This document shows, in pieces, positions 63,307 to 64,000 of a stretch of 64,000 nucleotides of DNA (its first letter is position 1; every line of letters begins with the position of its first letter). The position numbers and the translations under genes are program-made. The stretch comes from Nematopogon swammerdamellus (Eukaryota > Arthropoda > Insecta > Lepidoptera > Adelidae), in the NCBI GenBank assembly GCA_946902875.1, contig OX336349.1, forward strand, positions 20,235,891-20,299,890. The letters are read 5' to 3'. The notes below the pieces were generated by a model that saw only the letters and a program-made list of their open reading frames with translations, was not told the origin of the DNA and did not search any database.

Positions 63307-63540
63307 TTTTCTTTATAATGTTTCAGTTTGTATAAATTGGTGTTCATTCAATAAATACTTTAAAAAGTTTATCTTATTTACATGATTAGTTAGACAATTG
63401 AATGAATAACTTAACTTAACTTAAGAAAACAATAAGATAAATGGTTGTCTTGTCTCAGCTTATTGCTGCGACAGCGGGCGAGCCTTTTGGCGCAGCACTG
63501 GTTTTCAAACAGACCCCTCAATTATATTATTAAAAAGAAC

Positions 63541-63680
63541 ATAACAAACACAATTTTTAGGTAAGTGGGGTCATTTGCAAGGTTTTGACCCATGATACCT
63601 TTTGTCGTGTGTCACGTGGTATCGAGATACGATTTTTTTTTTTTTTTTTTTTAATTACAAAAATCCGAGCTGTAATTTTG
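63541..63680. repeat. Diverged piece of the 33215-33625 MITE
   Basis: 'taagtggggtcatttgcaag', 'tttgacccatgatacctttt' and 'cacgtggtat' are the inverted equivalents of 33400-33480. 63681-64000 is AT-rich with nothing recognised. Confidence 0.65.
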
Positions 63681-64000
63681 ACCACATAGTGAATTATTTG
63701 TATGACATGTGGTATACCGTTAGAAAGGACGTAAACTAGCCAATGATACGTGATTGAAACTAGCGAACTTTTTAAAAGAAAACGAAGCGATCAATTGCTG
63801 TCAGGTCAGTTATTTTTTTTTATGAATTAAGAAATTAAGATTCTGTCATATTTTTACTCGTTCTCGGGACTTTGGGAGGTCATAAGTCCTTTTCACGGTA
63901 TTAACTTCATTAAATGATATTTTTTTCTGGAACAAGGATAAATGGTAAAATAAAAAAAAAATAAAAAAATTTCGTGCTGATACAATCATAAACAAAAAAA

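Overview
The window is eukaryotic, AT-rich, and almost entirely transposable-element sequence. The element families and the interspersed 'gcccgcggctccgcccgc' repeats point to a lepidopteran insect nuclear genome (inference). I see no complete host gene, no rRNA or tRNA gene, and no CRISPR array. Three stretches look like isolated host exons with splice signals (24709-24790, 43308-43402, weaker 6592-6767), so the window is probably intergenic or intronic.

Layout. 1-7300 holds LINE tails, a 100-bp tandem repeat, a decayed RTE-type LINE split by a 139-bp palindromic MITE, and a small P-element-like transposon (5509-5985) that carries the first exon of a THAP-domain protein. 7313-13419 is an insect errantivirus (Ty3/Gypsy LTR retroelement) on the minus strand. 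Its LTRs look identical, it has gag, protease-RT-RNase H and pieces of env, but integrase is deleted. 14126-18318 is a large inverted duplication with about 1.66-kb arms. The left arm alone carries a SINE with a target-site duplication. 19900-48000 is a patchwork of SINEs, LINE fragments (RTE, a CR1/L2-like family, and others), MITEs and long-TIR fold-back elements, the largest at 21817-24018. 49250-50280 has two LINE 3' ends in tandem. 51150-51900 is a SINE inside a SINE. 52831-53616 is a LINE fragment hit by a piggyBac-like MITE and a TA-flanked MITE. 54733-55655 is an 87-bp minisatellite open on both strands. 57818-62437 is a BEL/Pao LTR element with gag-protease but no reverse transcriptase or integrase. 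It is inserted in a LINE reading frame.

How the parts relate. Most elements are non-autonomous and would depend on enzymes from elsewhere. The errantivirus lacks integrase, the BEL element lacks RT and integrase, the MITEs and fold-backs show no transposase, and the SINEs need a LINE. Several insertions can be dated relative to one another because a paralogous unoccupied site lies in the same window: the piggyBac MITE, the P-like element, the SINE in the inverted duplication, the nested SINE and the BEL element.

The most notable signals are the P-like mini-transposon carrying a THAP exon with a splice donor, and a modular SINE superfamily. One SINE head module closely resembles the internal promoter region of 5S rRNA. 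Heads and tails recombine across at least two dozen copies, including a composite form whose mobility is shown by a target-site duplication.
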